From assembly GCA_963817485.1 (NCBI GenBank), contig CAWFOR010000016.1, forward strand, positions 186,001 through 250,000: a DNA stretch of 64,000 nucleotides, given 5' to 3'. The notes below the pieces were generated by a model, which worked only from the letters and a program-made list of their open reading frames with translations, was not told the origin of the DNA and made no database searches. The position numbers and the translations under genes are program-made. The stretch is from Hyphomicrobium_A sp963817485. GTDB lineage: Bacteria > Pseudomonadota > Alphaproteobacteria > Rhizobiales > Hyphomicrobiaceae. Below are positions 31,108-41,433 of the stretch, in pieces; within the stretch, counting starts at the first letter, position 1, and every line of letters begins with the position of its first letter.

Positions 31108-32136
31108 TCAGATGACCCCCAGCTCGCGCAGGCTCAGCGCCGCGGCTTTGACGGCCTCGGGCGCGGAGTGGAACGTCTGCCCGAGGACGCGCTGCGCCTG
31201 GGCGTTCGAGATCGGCCGCGGATGACCAAGATCAGGGATCACCGCCTTCAGGCGCCGGTCGATGATTGCGACGGCCCGCACCAGCAAATCGGGTAGCTCG
31301 CGACGGGGCACCTTGCCCTGCAGGTCGGGAAGCGCGTCGGCAACGAGGCGCCCCACCTCGATCAGGCGCAGGAAGCCGTTCGCGGTGAGGAAGCGCTTGC
31401 CCGCTGCCTCGGGCTTGGTCATCGCCAGCACGTGCGTTGCCGCCACGTCGCGCACGTCGCTGATGGGAAAGCCGACCTTTGGGGCCGCCGGATAGGCTCC
31501 CTTCGCCATCAGCTTGATGACCTCGTGCGAGGACGAAATATCGCTATCCGTCGCCGGTCCGAACACGATCGCCGGGTTCACGGCGGCAAGCTCGGGCGCA
31601 CGCGGTTCGCTCTTCACGTAGTCCCAGGCCGCAAGCTCGGCGAGCGTCTTCGACCTGATGTAGGTGGTGATGTCGGGGCGCTCCGGATTGGTCCAGTCGG
31701 CTTCGGTGAAGACGTGGCCCAGCGGTGCCTCCGGCCACGGCAAGGTGACGGAGACGACGGAGGACGTCATCACGACGCGCTTGACGCCGGCCTGCGTCGC
31801 CGCCTTCAGCACGCGCAGGACGCCCTCGCGCGCGGGGCGAATGACATCGTCCGGGTGCCGGGGCTCCTGCAGCGGGAACGGCGAGGCGACGTGGAGGACG
31901 AACGTGCAGTCCTCCATCGCCATCTGCCAACCATCGTCGCTCAGGAGGTCGGCCGTGACGAAATCCACGCCGCACGCGTCAGCCCCGGCCCGGGCGACGC
32001 TCTTGCGCACGGCATCGGCGCGGCTCAGGTCGCGCAGGGTCCCGCGCACGGAGAAGTCGTTGCGCAGAAGCTCGGCGATGCAATGCTTGGCGATGAAGCC
32101 GGACGCACCCGTGACCAGGACCGTCGCTGTAGGCAT
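31108..32136 (-). CDS. NAD(P)-dependent epimerase/reductase (extended SDR, DFR-like)
   Basis: 342 residues. N-terminal Rossmann motif GASGFIAKHC at 9-18 and catalytic Tyr/Lys in TTYIRSKTLAE near 163-172, so an extended SDR. Overall sequence resembles dihydroflavonol-4-reductase/cinnamoyl-CoA reductase-like bacterial enzymes that reduce aldehydes or ketones; the substrate is unknown. Phe and Pro-rich segment VASPFPLQEPRHPDD after strand 4 is typical. It lies between the ribosomal block and htrA on the same strand with intergenic gaps of 226 and 154 bases, so it probably has its own promoter. Confidence 0.9.
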   Translation of the reverse strand: MPTATVLVTGASGFIAKHCIAELLRNDFSVRGTLRDLSRADAVRKSVARAGADACGVDFVTADLLSDDGWQMAMEDCTFVLHVASPFPLQEPRHPDDVIRPAREGVLRVLKAATQAGVKRVVMTSSVVSVTLPWPEAPLGHVFTEADWTNPERPDITTYIRSKTLAELAAWDYVKSEPRAPELAAVNPAIVFGPATDSDISSSHEVIKLMAKGAYPAAPKVGFPISDVRDVAATHVLAMTKPEAAGKRFLTANGFLRLIEVGRLVADALPDLQGKVPRRELPDLLVRAVAIIDRRLKAVIPDLGHPRPISNAQAQRVLGQTFHSAPEAVKAAALSLRELGVI

Positions 32137-32362
32137 GGGCTCTCCCTTTCATCCTCGCGCCGCGCTTTTGGGCAGGGGCGCTTGGGCACCCGCGGTCGCG
32201 ACGACGAGCATTACCGTCCCGGTTGAGGGAGCGCCAGAACTCTGGCCGGGAAAGGCGCGTGTGCAAACGCTACCCGTCACCGAAGGGCGCGCCCATCGGA
32301 GGAGCCAAGTATCAGGCTTGAGAGCCAATTCGACGAAGCGCGAGGCCCCGAAAGCGGAGGCC

Positions 32363-32788
32363 CTAGGCCTCGGCCTTCTCGGCCTGCGCTGCCTCGTGCC
32401 GCTCGCGATCCTCTTTGCCCTTGATCGAGGTATCGCGATCGACGAGCTCGATCACGGCGCGGGGTGCGCTGTCGCCGTAGCGGAAGCCCGCCTTGACGAC
32501 GCGCGAATAGCCGCCCGCGCGGTTCTTGTAACGGGGGGCAAGCGTGTCGAAGAGCTTCTTGACCATGGCCTCGTCGCGCAGCCGGCTCGCAGCAAGGCGC
32601 CGCGAGTTCAAGTCACCGCGCTTGGCCAGCGTGATGTACTTGTCGATAACGCGCTTGAGGTCTTTCGCCTTCGGCAGCGTCGTCACGATCTGCTCGTGCT
32701 TGATGAGCGCGGCCGCCATGTTGGAGAACATGGCCTGGCGGTGGCTACTGTCACGGCTGAAGCGCCGCCCCAGCTTTTTGTGTCGCAT
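32363..32788 (-). CDS. rplQ: 50S ribosomal protein L17
   Basis: Large-subunit protein near the exit tunnel. 141 residues. MRHKKLGRRFSRDSSHR at the start and MFSNMAAALIKHEQI next are diagnostic, then TTLPKAKDLKRVIDKYI. The segment GYSRVVKAGFRYGDSAPRA is near the end of the core. The last 20 residues are a charged tail (RERHEAAQAEKAEA) not present in short L17 proteins. It is the last gene of the rpsM-rpsK-rpoA-rplQ (alpha) operon. The stop region has a GAGGCC/GGCCTC inverted repeat but no U tract, so termination is unclear. Confidence 0.97.
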   Translation of the reverse strand: MRHKKLGRRFSRDSSHRQAMFSNMAAALIKHEQIVTTLPKAKDLKRVIDKYITLAKRGDLNSRRLAASRLRDEAMVKKLFDTLAPRYKNRAGGYSRVVKAGFRYGDSAPRAVIELVDRDTSIKGKEDRERHEAAQAEKAEA

Positions 32789-32909
32789 GTCAGTTCCCTT
32801 AGGTTGTTTAACGGGGAGGTTCTATGGCCTCACCTCGCTAGGCTCGTGAATTCGTGGTCCCGGTGTCGCGAGATCGGCTGACCTTGCGCGCCGGGATCGC
32901 ACGCTCGTC

Positions 32910-33935
<1,026 letters not shown>

Positions 33936-34051
33936 GGGGGGCCTCGCTTAGCGTGATGCCTGCGCTCCGACAGCGGCGCAGGCGCACCAGATTGAATTCA
34001 AAACGGCCGGCATTTGAGCGGCCGTCGCGCGCCGGAAACCGGCGCTCTTCG

Positions 34052-34456
34052 TTAAACGCGCCGGCGCTTGCGGGGCCGGCAGCCGTTATGCGGAATAGGG
34101 GTCACGTCTCGGATCGAGGTGATCTGGAAGCCGACGGACTGCAGCGCGCGCAGTGCCGATTCACGGCCCGAGCCCGGCCCGCAGACCTCGACCTCGAGGA
34201 TCTTCATGCCGTGCTCCATCGCCTTCTTGCCGGCATCCTCGGCCGCGACCTGGGCGGCGTACGGCGTCGACTTGCGCGAGCCCTTGAAACCCTTCGTGCC
34301 GGACGACGACCAGGCGATGGTGTTGCCCTGCGCATCCGTGATGGTGATCATCGTGTTGTTGAACGAGGCGTTGACGTGCGCAACGCCCGACGTGATGTTC
34401 TTCTTCTCGCGCTTGCGCACCTTTTGGGCGCGCGGCGCTGCTTGCTCTTTAGCCAT
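34052..34456 (-). CDS. rpsK: 30S ribosomal protein S11
   Basis: Small-subunit platform protein. 134 residues. The diagnostic segment SGVAHVNASFNNTMITITD is near residue 24, then GFKGSRKSTPYAAQVAAEDA near 60-79. The C-terminus is ITSIRDVTPIPHNGCRPRKRRRV. The N-terminal AKEQAAPRAQKVRKREKKN tail is a few residues longer than E. coli S11, normal for alphaproteobacteria. Reads without break. In the alpha operon after rpsM. Confidence 0.98.
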   Translation of the reverse strand: MAKEQAAPRAQKVRKREKKNITSGVAHVNASFNNTMITITDAQGNTIAWSSSGTKGFKGSRKSTPYAAQVAAEDAGKKAMEHGMKILEVEVCGPGSGRESALRALQSVGFQITSIRDVTPIPHNGCRPRKRRRV

Positions 34457-34539
34457 TCATCAACTCTCCCAAGACCGCGCTCGCGCCGGTCCGTCATATG
34501 CAATCGAAAGCGGCTCCCGGCCGCCCTCGAAGAATTTCA

Positions 34540-34911
34540 TCAAGCTTTCTTCTTGCCGGCGATTGCCTTGGCCGGGCCCTTGCGCGTGCGCGCATTCGTG
34601 TGCGTGCGCTGCCCGCGGACGGGCAGCCCCTTGCGATGGCGCAGGCCGCGATAGCAGCCGAGGTCCATCAGACGTTTGATGTTGGTGATTACCTCGCGGC
34701 GCAGATCGCCCTCGACCAGATAGTCGCGGTCGATGGTCTCGCGGATCTGCAGGATCTCGGCGTCCGTGAGCTGGCTCACCCGGCGCTCGGCCGGAATGTT
34801 GACCTTCTCGCAGATATCCTTCGCGAACTTCGGGCCGATGCCATGAATATATTGAAGTGCGATGACGACGCGCTTCTGCGTCGGAATGTTGACGCCTGCG
34901 ATTCGAGCCAC
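34540..34911 (-). CDS. rpsM: 30S ribosomal protein S13 (GTG start)
   Basis: Head protein contacting 23S rRNA and tRNAs. 123 residues, beginning VARIAGVNIPTQKRV, read as Met. I chose the GTG at 34911 because the family begins ARIAGVNIP and AGGAGAG lies eight bases upstream; the upstream ATG frame at 34986 has no family match. QYIHGIGPKFAKDIC, LREVITNIKRLMDLGCYRG-type core and the tail RTHTNARTRKGPAKAIAGKK are present. First gene of the alpha operon after adk. Confidence 0.97.
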   Translation of the reverse strand: MARIAGVNIPTQKRVVIALQYIHGIGPKFAKDICEKVNIPAERRVSQLTDAEILQIRETIDRDYLVEGDLRREVITNIKRLMDLGCYRGLRHRKGLPVRGQRTHTNARTRKGPAKAIAGKKKA

Positions 34912-35102
34912 ACGTCTCTCCTGAGGTCCTGATTGCCGCCGCTCGGAAGACCGGCCGCGCCGTCTTCCGCCGTGATCCCACGCCAAAAACGCACCATTTC
35001 CAGCCCGTTTGCCCGCGGGCTGAAATTCCTCGGAGGTGCGTTAAAAAGTGGAGTGTTGTAACCGAGCCATAACCAGCCGTCAACCGGCGGATAACGGCTT
35101 TT

Positions 35103-35762
35103 TTAAGGCGCCGAGGCCCCCGCCAATATGCCGTCGACCTGCCGCGAAACCTCTGAAATTGCGGCCATTCCGTCTACCGTGCGCAGCTTCCCCTTGGCGA
35201 AGTAGTAGCCGATCAAAGGGGCCGTCTCCCGGTAGTAGGCCATGAGCCGGTTCTTAACCGTCTCGGCATTGTCGTCGGCGCGCCGGACGAAGGCCTTCGA
35301 ACCGCACCGGTCGCATACGCCTTCGACTTTCGGCTTGCAGTTGGTGTCGTGGTAGCTCGCCCCGCAGTTGGCGCACATGTAGCGCCCGGAGATACGGTCG
35401 ATGAGCACCTTGTCGTCGACTTTGATCTCGATGACGGCGTCGATCTGCTTGCCGAGGCTGGCGAGCAGCACGTCGAGCGCGGCGGCCTGCTTCAGAGTGC
35501 GGGGAAAGCCGTCGAGGATGAACCCCTTGGCGCAGTCGGGCTCGGCGATCCGCTCAGCGATGATCTGGATGACGATCTTATCGGGGACAAGCCCACCCGC
35601 CTCCATAATCGCGCTCGCCTCGCGCCCGATGGGGGTTCCGGCCTTCACGGCCCGACGCAGCATCTCTCCGGTGGAAAGTTGAACGAGACCGCGCTTTTCG
35701 GTAATCGCCTCGGCTTGCGTTCCTTTGCCTGCTCCGGGTGGCCCCAGCAGGATGAGGTTCAT
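35103..35762 (-). CDS. adk: adenylate kinase (zinc-LID type)
   Basis: Interconverts ATP + AMP and 2 ADP. 219 residues. P-loop GPPGAGKGTQA at 7-17, AMP-binding LSTGEMLRRAV, FILDGFPRTLKQAAAL and the long LID. The LID carries four cysteines (CANCG and CDRCG), the structural zinc site found in Gram-positive and many alphaproteobacterial enzymes. The ATG overlaps the restored secY stop (AGATGA), so translation is coupled. The place of adk between secY and rpsM is typical for alphaproteobacteria. No break seen. Confidence 0.97.
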   Translation of the reverse strand: MNLILLGPPGAGKGTQAEAITEKRGLVQLSTGEMLRRAVKAGTPIGREASAIMEAGGLVPDKIVIQIIAERIAEPDCAKGFILDGFPRTLKQAAALDVLLASLGKQIDAVIEIKVDDKVLIDRISGRYMCANCGASYHDTNCKPKVEGVCDRCGSKAFVRRADDNAETVKNRLMAYYRETAPLIGYYFAKGKLRTVDGMAAISEVSRQVDGILAGASAP

Positions 35763-37115
35763 CTGCGTCCTCTCGAAGCGCCTCTGAGCTTGGCTTTCTT
35801 GATCAGGCCTTCGTACTGGTGGGCAAGCATGTGGCTCTGGATCTGAGCCACTGTATCCATCGTGACGCTAACCGCAATGAGGAGCGACGTGCCACCAAAA
35901 TAGAACGGCACGGCGGCGTAGGAAATCAAAAGCTCAGGCAGGACGCAAACGGCCGCGAGGTAGATGGCGCCGACGACGGTAATGCGGGTCAGGACGTAAT
36001 CGATGTATTCGGCCGTTTTCTCGCCCGGGCGGATGCCGGGCAGGAAGCCGCCGTACTTGCGCAGATTGTCGGCGGTGTCCTTGCGGGTTGAACACCACGG
36101 CCGTATAGAAGAACGCGAAGAAGACGATCAGCGCCACGTAGAGCAGGATGTGCAGCGGCTGGCCGCGCCCGAGCGAGGCGACGATGGTATTGAGCCAGTC
36201 GGGCCCCTGGCCGGCGGTGAACTGGGCGGCCGTGATCGGCAGCAGCAGCAGCGATGAGGCGAAGATCGGCGGGATGACGCCCGAGGAGTTGAGCTTCAAG
36301 GGCAGGTGCGAAGCAGTCGCCCTGGAACATGCGGTTGCCGACCTGGCGCTTGGGGTACTGGATCAACAGCCGCCGCTGCGCCCGCTCCATGAAGACGATG
36401 GCGCCGACGACGAAGAGCATCAGCGCCAGCAGTCCGATCAGGAGACCCACCGACAGCGATCCGGTGCGGGCAAGCTCGAACAGGCCGACGAGCGCCGACG
36501 GCAGGCCTGCGACGATGCCTGCGAAGATGATGAGCGAGATGCCGTTGCCGACGCCGCGCTGCGGTGATCTGCTCGCCGAGCCACATCAGGAACATGGTGC
36601 CGCCGACAAGCGTCACGACGGTGGTGATGCGGAAGAACCAGCCCGGATCCATGACCACAGGCCCGACGGCGCTGTGCGAACTCTCCAGTCCGATGGAAAT
36701 CCCGTAGGCCTGGAAAGCGGCGAGCACCACCGTCAGGTAGCGGGTGTACTGGTTGATCTGCTTGCGGCCCTGCTCGCCTTCCTTCTTCAAGGCCTCGAGC
36801 TTCGGCGACATCGAGCTCATGAGCTGCATGATGATCGACGCCGAGATGTAGGGCATGATGTTGAGCGAGAAGATCGCCATGCGCTGCGACCGCACCGCCC
36901 GCGAACATGTTGAACATGCCGAGGATGCCGGAGGCGTTGGCGTTGAACGTCTGCGCAAAGGCGGTGGGATTGATGCCCGGCAGCGGAATGAAGGTGCCGA
37001 AGCGGTAGACGATGAGCGCGCCGAGGGTGAAATAGATGCGCCGCTTCAGATCCTCGGCTTTGGCGAAGGCGCCGAAGTTCAGATTGGCGGCAAGTTGCTC
37101 GGCTGCGGATACCAT
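35759..37115 (-). CDS. secY: preprotein translocase subunit SecY (four +1 frame breaks)
   Basis: The SecYEG protein-conducting channel; ten membrane helices. Normal family text appears in pieces in three frames: LKRRIYFTLGALIVYR and GINPTAFAQTF near the start, then MAIFSLNIMPYISASIIMQLM, GEQITA, NRMFQGD, LKLNSSGVIPPIFASSLL, and FNP/KDTADNLRKYGGFLPG. The breaks are at about 36887, 36560, 36311 and 36083, each repaired by dropping one base, after which the family spacing is exact. The restored stop TGA at 35761-35759 overlaps the adk start. Length would be about 450 residues. Four independent breaks in an essential gene point to sequencing error, not a pseudogene. Confidence 0.93.
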
Positions 37116-37248
37116 GGCTCGTTCTCTCCCAGCGGGCGCGCTTGTGCTAGCGCGCTTCGCCCCTTGCTGTCTGCCCGGCTAAGATGGTGGCCCGTCCCGC
37201 AGGCGGCAATGCCGGTCGCATCGCGCGCTTTTCCGGGCCACGGACGGC

Positions 37249-37803
37249 TTATTCCTCGTCCGCCCCGCTCGTTGCCTTCTTAGCCGAATTTCCCTTCTTG
37301 GCCTGAGACTTCTTCCTCTTGGCCTCGTCCGCCGGCAGCACCTTCTTCTCGATCAGCTTGATCGATCCGCCGGCCTTCTCGATCGCGGCCTTGGCGGAAG
37401 CCGTGGCGTGATCGACGGTAAGCGAAAGCTTGGCCTTGATCTCGCCGCCGCCCAGCAGGCGCAGGCCATCTTTGCCCCGGCGCAGCAGGCCGGCAGCAAC
37501 CAGCGCTGCAGCGTCCACGGGCTTTGAGCCGTCGAGCCGCTTGTCGTCGATTGCCTGCTGCAGCGTGCCGATGTTGATCTCGTTGAAGTCCTTCGGGCGC
37601 CACTTGTTGAAGCCGCGCTTGGGCAGGCGCCGATGGAGGGGCATCTGACCGCCCTCGAACCCGCCGATCGCGACGCCGGTGCGCGCCGTCTGGCCCTTGC
37701 CGCCGCGGCCGCCCTGCTTGCCGACGCCCGAGCCAATGCCGCGGCCGATGCGCACGCGCCCCTTGCGGGAGCCGTGCTTATCTTTGATGTCGTTGAGCTG
37801 CAT
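37249..37803 (-). CDS. rplO: 50S ribosomal protein L15
   Basis: 184 residues. Start MQLNDIKDKHGSRKGRVRIGRG chosen at 37803, since the longer frame to 38034 is the broken rpmD. The Gly/Arg-rich GSGVGKQGGRGGKGQTART is diagnostic, then GFEGGQMPLHRRLPKRGF. The C-terminus carries a Lys-rich tail (AKRKKSQAKKGNSAKKATSG) of about 25 residues beyond the family core. Located in the spc operon between rpmD and secY. Reads without break. Confidence 0.96.
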   Translation of the reverse strand: MQLNDIKDKHGSRKGRVRIGRGIGSGVGKQGGRGGKGQTARTGVAIGGFEGGQMPLHRRLPKRGFNKWRPKDFNEINIGTLQQAIDDKRLDGSKPVDAAALVAAGLLRRGKDGLRLLGGGEIKAKLSLTVDHATASAKAAIEKAGGSIKLIEKKVLPADEAKRKKSQAKKGNSAKKATSGADEE

Positions 37804-37816
37804 CGGACTAGATCCT

Positions 37817-38034
37817 TCAGGCCTTCTTGGCCGGCTTCGCCGCGCGCGTTTCCACGATGCGCACGAGGTGGCGGAATGCTGTTGATCATGCCGCGGACGG
37901 ACGGCGGTGTCTTCGAGCTCCCGCGTGCGGTGGAGCTTGTCGAGCCCCAGTCCGCGCAGGGTCATGGTCTGGATCGCCGGCCGCCGGTTGGCGCTAGCGA
38001 TCTGCTCGACGGTGATGGTCTTCTTGGCAGCCAT
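37817..38034 (-). CDS. rpmD: 50S ribosomal protein L30 (two +1 frame breaks)
   Basis: About 71 residues after repair. Starts MAAKKTITVEQIASANRRP and reads on through LRGLGLDKLHRTRELEDT. One extra base at 37905 then shifts PSVRGMIN into another frame, and a second at 37874 shifts RHLVRIVETRAAKPAKKA. With both dropped the sequence is a standard L30 with ETPSVRGMI-type text, stop at 37817-37819. Two breaks in 218 bases of an essential-type gene strongly suggest sequencing errors. Between rpsE and rplO. Confidence 0.92.
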
Positions 38035-38073
38035 GTCACTTCGTTCCTTGCGTATCTCGCACGCGCGCTGGGT

Positions 38074-38650
38074 TTACGCTTCGGCGGCGGCGTCGCCCGC
38101 CACCGATCCGTCGCGGCGGCGCGAGACGATCTCGCTCACCTTCTTGTTGCGGCGTGCCGCCACTGCCGCGCGGGTTCTCCTGGCCCTTCAGGGCGTCGAA
38201 GGTCGCGCGCACCACGTTGTAGGGGTTGGTGCTGCCCATCGATTTTGCCACGACGTCATGGACGCCGAGCATCTCGAACACGGCGCGCATGGCGCCGCCG
38301 GCGATGATGCCGGTGCCGGGAGGAGCCGAGCGCAGCAGCACGCGGCCGGCGCCGTGACGGCCATTGCTGTCGTGGTGCAGCGTGCGTGCGTCGCGCAGCG
38401 GCACGCGCACGAGCGCACGCTTTGCCGCTTCCGTCGCCTTGCGGATCGCCTCGGGCACCTCGCGGGCCTTGCCGTGGCCGAAGCCGACGCGGCCCTTCAG
38501 GTCGCCCACGACGACGAGCGCGGCGAAGCCGAAGCGCTTGCCGCCCTTCACGACCTTGGCGACGCGGTTGATGTGAACGAGCTTCTCGGTGAACTCGCTA
38601 TCGCGATCCTCGCGATCCCGGCCGCGGTCTCTTCCTTGGGGACGTGCCAC
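38074..38650 (-). CDS. rpsE: 30S ribosomal protein S5 (+1 frame break at 38167)
   Basis: Small-subunit protein at the mRNA entry. About 191 residues after repair. Core text: EKLVHINRVAKVVKGGKRF and FAALVVVGDLKGRVGFGHGKA near 30-60, GTGIIAGGAMRAVFEMLGVHDV. The frame shifts after QENPR; dropping one base in the cc run at 38166-38167 gives AVAARRNKKVSEIVSRR and a stop at 38074. The N-terminus RPQGRDRGRDREDRDS is an Arg/Asp-rich extension before the S5 core, like the tails of RpoZ and S3. Between rplR and rpmD. Confidence 0.94.
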
Positions 38651-38665
38651 GATGAAATCCTCTTT

Positions 38666-39029
38666 CTAAAACTGCAGGCCGCCTTCGCGCGCGGCATCTC
38701 CGAGCGCCTTCACGCGCCCGTGGTAGAGATAGCCGCCGCGGTCGAACACGACCTCTTTGACGCCGGCCTTGATTGCCCGTTCGGCGATGAGCTTGCCCAC
38801 GGCGATCGCGGCCGCCTTGTCGGCCCCGGTCTTGAGCGAGCCCTTGACGTCCTTCTCGAGCGAGGAGGCGGCAGCGACGGTGGTGCCGGCCGCATCGTCG
38901 ATCACCTGGGCGTAGATGTGCTTCGAGGAGCGATGCACGGAGAGCCGCGGGCGCCCGGCGGCGCGCGTCGACGAGCACGCGGCGCACGCGCGACTTGCGA
39001 CGGGCAAACAGGTTGTTGAGCGAGGTCAT
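38666..39029 (-). CDS. rplR: 50S ribosomal protein L18 (+1 frame break near 38963)
   Basis: Binds 5S rRNA. About 120 residues after repair. N-terminal part MTSLNNLFARRKSRVRRVLVDA, then with one base dropped in the GCGCGCG run at about 38960-38966 the family continues AAGRPRLSVHRSSKHIYAQ, DDAAGTTVAAASSLEKD and GYLYHGRVKALGDAAREGGL. The spacing RVRR to GRPRLSV equals that of Brucella L18 once the base is removed. Between rplF and rpsE. Probably a sequencing insertion. Confidence 0.93.
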
Positions 39030-39040
39030 GACCTTCGTCC

Positions 39041-39584
39041 TTACTTCTTCTTGCCTTCCTTACGGAAGATGTACTCGCCCTGATAGCGGATGCCTTTGCC
39101 CTGATAGGGCTCGGGCGGCCGCGAGGCGCGGATGTTGGCTGCCACCTGTCCGACGAGCTGCGCGTCGATGCCGGACACCGTGATCACGTCCTGCTTGGCG
39201 CCGCCCACCTTGACCTCGACGCCGGCCGGGATCTTGTGAACGACGTCGTGGGAGAAGCCGATGTTGAGTTGCAGCGTGGTCCTTGCCCTTCATGGAGGCG
39301 CGGAAGCCGACGCCCTGGATCTCGAGCGTGCGCGAGTAGCCGGTCGTCACGCCGTGCGCGAGGTTCGACACCATCGTGCGCGACATGCCCCACATGCTGC
39401 GGGCCATCTTGGTGTCCTCGACCAGCGACAGATCGATGCCGTCGGCGGTCTTCTCCACCTTGATTTCCTCGGGCACCGTGAAGGAGAGCTCTCCCTTCGG
39501 TCCCTTCATCTTGATCGTCCTGCCCGTGACGGTCGCCGTCACTCCGGACGGGACGGGAACGGGCTTTTTACCGATGCGCGACAT
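39041..39584 (-). CDS. rplF: 50S ribosomal protein L6 (frame break near 39281)
   Basis: Near the factor-binding site of the large subunit. About 180 residues after repair. N-terminal text MSRIGKKPVPVPSGVTATV and SMWGMSRTMVSNLAHGV is normal to GFRASMKGK. Removing one base at about 39281 resumes the family with LQLNIGFSH, then KVGGAKQDVITVSG and PPEPYQGKGIRYQGEYIFRK to a stop at 39041-39043. Family length at this loop would be met exactly only if four bases (not one) were extra, so the error may be larger here. Between rpsH and rplR. Confidence 0.92.
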
Positions 39585-39628
39585 GAGCGTTCAAACCTCT
39601 AAGGACCGGGCGAGCCCGGAACGTTCAC

Positions 39629-40027
39629 CTAGAAAATGCTGCAGAGGATCTCTCCGCCGACGTTCTCTTCGCGCGCCTTCGAATCCGACATCACGCCCTT
39701 GGGCGTCGACAGGATGGCGACGCCGAGACCATTGGCGACGGTGGGGAGATCGCGGACCGGCGAATAGACCCGCCGCCCCGGCGTCGACACTCGCTTGATC
39801 TCGCGGATGGCCGGCTGGCCATTGTAGTACTTGAGCTCGATCTCGAAGGTCGGCAGCGCGCCCTTCTGCTCGACGCGCGTATAGCCGCGAATGTAGCCTT
39901 CCTCCGCCAGCACGTCGAGGACGCGCCCGCGGATGTTGGAAGCGGGCGTCACCACTTTCGGACGCCGCCGCATCTGCGCGTTGCGGATGCGCGTGAGCAT
40001 GTCGCCCAAGGGATCGTTGATTGACAT
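39629..40027 (-). CDS. rpsH: 30S ribosomal protein S8
   Basis: 132 residues, unbroken. Binds the central domain of 16S rRNA and, in E. coli, represses the spc operon. Start MSINDPLGDMLTRIRNAQMR is diagnostic. The body has ASNIRGRVLDVLAEEGYI and LPTVANGLGVAILSTPKGVM, ending GGEILCSIF. Lies between rpsN and rplF. The usual spc-operon translational feedback is known from E. coli and is not visible here. Confidence 0.98.
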   Translation of the reverse strand: MSINDPLGDMLTRIRNAQMRRRPKVVTPASNIRGRVLDVLAEEGYIRGYTRVEQKGALPTFEIELKYYNGQPAIREIKRVSTPGRRVYSPVRDLPTVANGLGVAILSTPKGVMSDSKAREENVGGEILCSIF

Positions 40028-40039
40028 CGTTTTGTTCCC

Positions 40040-40345
40040 TTACCAGCTCGACTTGGTCATGCCCGGGATGAGACCCTGGCTCGCAAGATCCCGAAGCTGG
40101 TTGCGGCACATTCTTAGCTTCCGGTAATAGCCGCGCGCGCGGCCCGTCATCTCGCAGCGGTTCCTGATCCGCGTCGGCGAGGAGTTGCGCGGCATCTCGG
40201 CGAGCTTGATGCGCGCGGCAAAGCGCTCCTCCGCCGGACGTTTGCGATCGCCGGCGATCGCCTTCAGGCGTTTGCGCTTCTCCGCATATTGCGCGGAAAG
40301 CCTGCGCCGCATGTTGTTCTTCTCAACCGAGCTCGTCTTGGCCAT
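40040..40345 (-). CDS. rpsN: 30S ribosomal protein S14 (zinc-free long form)
   Basis: 101 residues, the long C-minus form without Zn cysteine pairs, normal for proteobacteria. Key text: MAKTSSVEKNNMRRRLSAQ, LAEMPRNSSPTRIRNRCE, TGRARGYYRKLRMCRNQL and RDLASQGLIPGMTKSSW at the C-terminus. Unbroken. Follows rplE, precedes rpsH. Confidence 0.98.
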   Translation of the reverse strand: MAKTSSVEKNNMRRRLSAQYAEKRKRLKAIAGDRKRPAEERFAARIKLAEMPRNSSPTRIRNRCEMTGRARGYYRKLRMCRNQLRDLASQGLIPGMTKSSW

Positions 40346-40386
40346 CTAAATCCTCCAAAGGCCTTTCGGGCTGATCCCGAGGTCCT

Positions 40387-41103
40387 CTAGCTGCGAAACG
40401 GAAAGTTGAACGCGCGCAGAAGCTCGCGCGCTTCGTCGTCGGTCTTGGCGGACGTGCACACGATCACGTCCATGCCCCAGATCTGGTCGACCTTGTCGTA
40501 GTCGATCTCGGGGAACACGATGTGCTCCTTGAGGCCGACCGCATAGTTGCCGCGCCCGTCGAAGCTCTTGGGGTTCAGCCCGCGGAAGTCTTTGACGCGC
40601 GGCAGCGCGATGGTCACGAAGCGGTCGAGGAACTCGTACATGCGGTCGCCGCGCAGGGTGACCTTGACGCCGATCGGCATGCCCTCGCGCAGCTTGTAGG
40701 TCGCGATCGCCTTGCGCGACTTCGTCTGCACCGGCCGCTGTCCGGCGATGAGCGCGAGGTCGCCCGCGGCGCTGTCGACCTTCTTGCGGTCGTTCACCGC
40801 TTCGCCGACGCCCATGTTGAGCACGATCTTCTCGAGCCTCGGCACCTGCATCTGGTTCTTGTATGCGAACTTCTTCGTCAGGGCCTCGCGCACCACCTTC
40901 TCGTAGTGCGACTTCATGCGCGGACGATAGTCTTTCGGGCGCGGAGCGGCGGGGGCTGCAGCCGCCTTGGGCGCCGCACCCTTCTTGTCCTTGCCTTGCT
41001 TATCCGACTTGCCGCCCTTGGCGGCCTGCGCTCCGTGAGCGCCCTTCTCGGCCTTCGCGGACTCGCCCGCAGCCGCCTTCGCCGGTTTCTCTTTGTCAGC
41101 CAT
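40387..41103 (-). CDS. rplE: 50S ribosomal protein L5 with long Lys/Ala-rich N-terminal extension
   Basis: Binds 5S rRNA and contacts S13 and P-site tRNA. 238 residues against about 180-185 for the family. The L5 core starts near residue 58 with YRPRMKSHYEKVVREAL, then MQVPRLEKIVLNMGVGEAV, AGQRPVQTKSRKAIATYKLREG and GMDVIVCTSAKTDDEA. The first ~57 residues (starting ADKEKPAKAAAGESAKAEKG) are Ala/Lys/Gly low complexity. There is no clear internal start at the core, and GGAG-like sequence precedes the long start, so I keep the extension. Unbroken. Between rplX and rpsN. Confidence 0.95.
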   Translation of the reverse strand: MADKEKPAKAAAGESAKAEKGAHGAQAAKGGKSDKQGKDKKGAAPKAAAAPAAPRPKDYRPRMKSHYEKVVREALTKKFAYKNQMQVPRLEKIVLNMGVGEAVNDRKKVDSAAGDLALIAGQRPVQTKSRKAIATYKLREGMPIGVKVTLRGDRMYEFLDRFVTIALPRVKDFRGLNPKSFDGRGNYAVGLKEHIVFPEIDYDKVDQIWGMDVIVCTSAKTDDEARELLRAFNFPFRS

Positions 41104-41106
41104 GGC

Positions 41107-41433
41107 TTATCGCTTCTCCGGAATGACTTCGCCCGAACGTTTGGCGAAGCGCACCTTCGTGCCGTCCTCGAGGAACTTGAAGCCGACGCGGGTCGGCTTG
41201 CCGTCCTTGGGGTCCTCGAGCGCGAGGTTGGAAATCTGGATCGGCGCCTCCTTGGAGACGATGCCGCCTTCCTGCGACGCCGTCTGGCGCTGATGCCGGC
41301 GCACGACGTTGACGCCGCGCACGATCGCGCGCCCTTCGTTGGGCCGCATCTCGACGACCTCGCCGTGCTTGCCCTTGTCGCGGCCCGTGACCACGATCAC
41401 GTGGTCGCCCTTCTTGATCTTCAGCGACGCCAT
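41107..41433 (-). CDS. rplX: 50S ribosomal protein L24
   Basis: 108 residues. Assembly-initiating large-subunit protein with KOW motif: IKKGDHVIVVTGRDKGKHG at the N-terminus, then RAIVRGVNVVRRHQRQT, and SNLALEDPKDGKPTRVGFK. Start at 41433 overlaps the rplN stop by one base (TGATG). Unbroken. Three bases separate its stop from the rplE start. Confidence 0.97.
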   Translation of the reverse strand: MASLKIKKGDHVIVVTGRDKGKHGEVVEMRPNEGRAIVRGVNVVRRHQRQTASQEGGIVSKEAPIQISNLALEDPKDGKPTRVGFKFLEDGTKVRFAKRSGEVIPEKR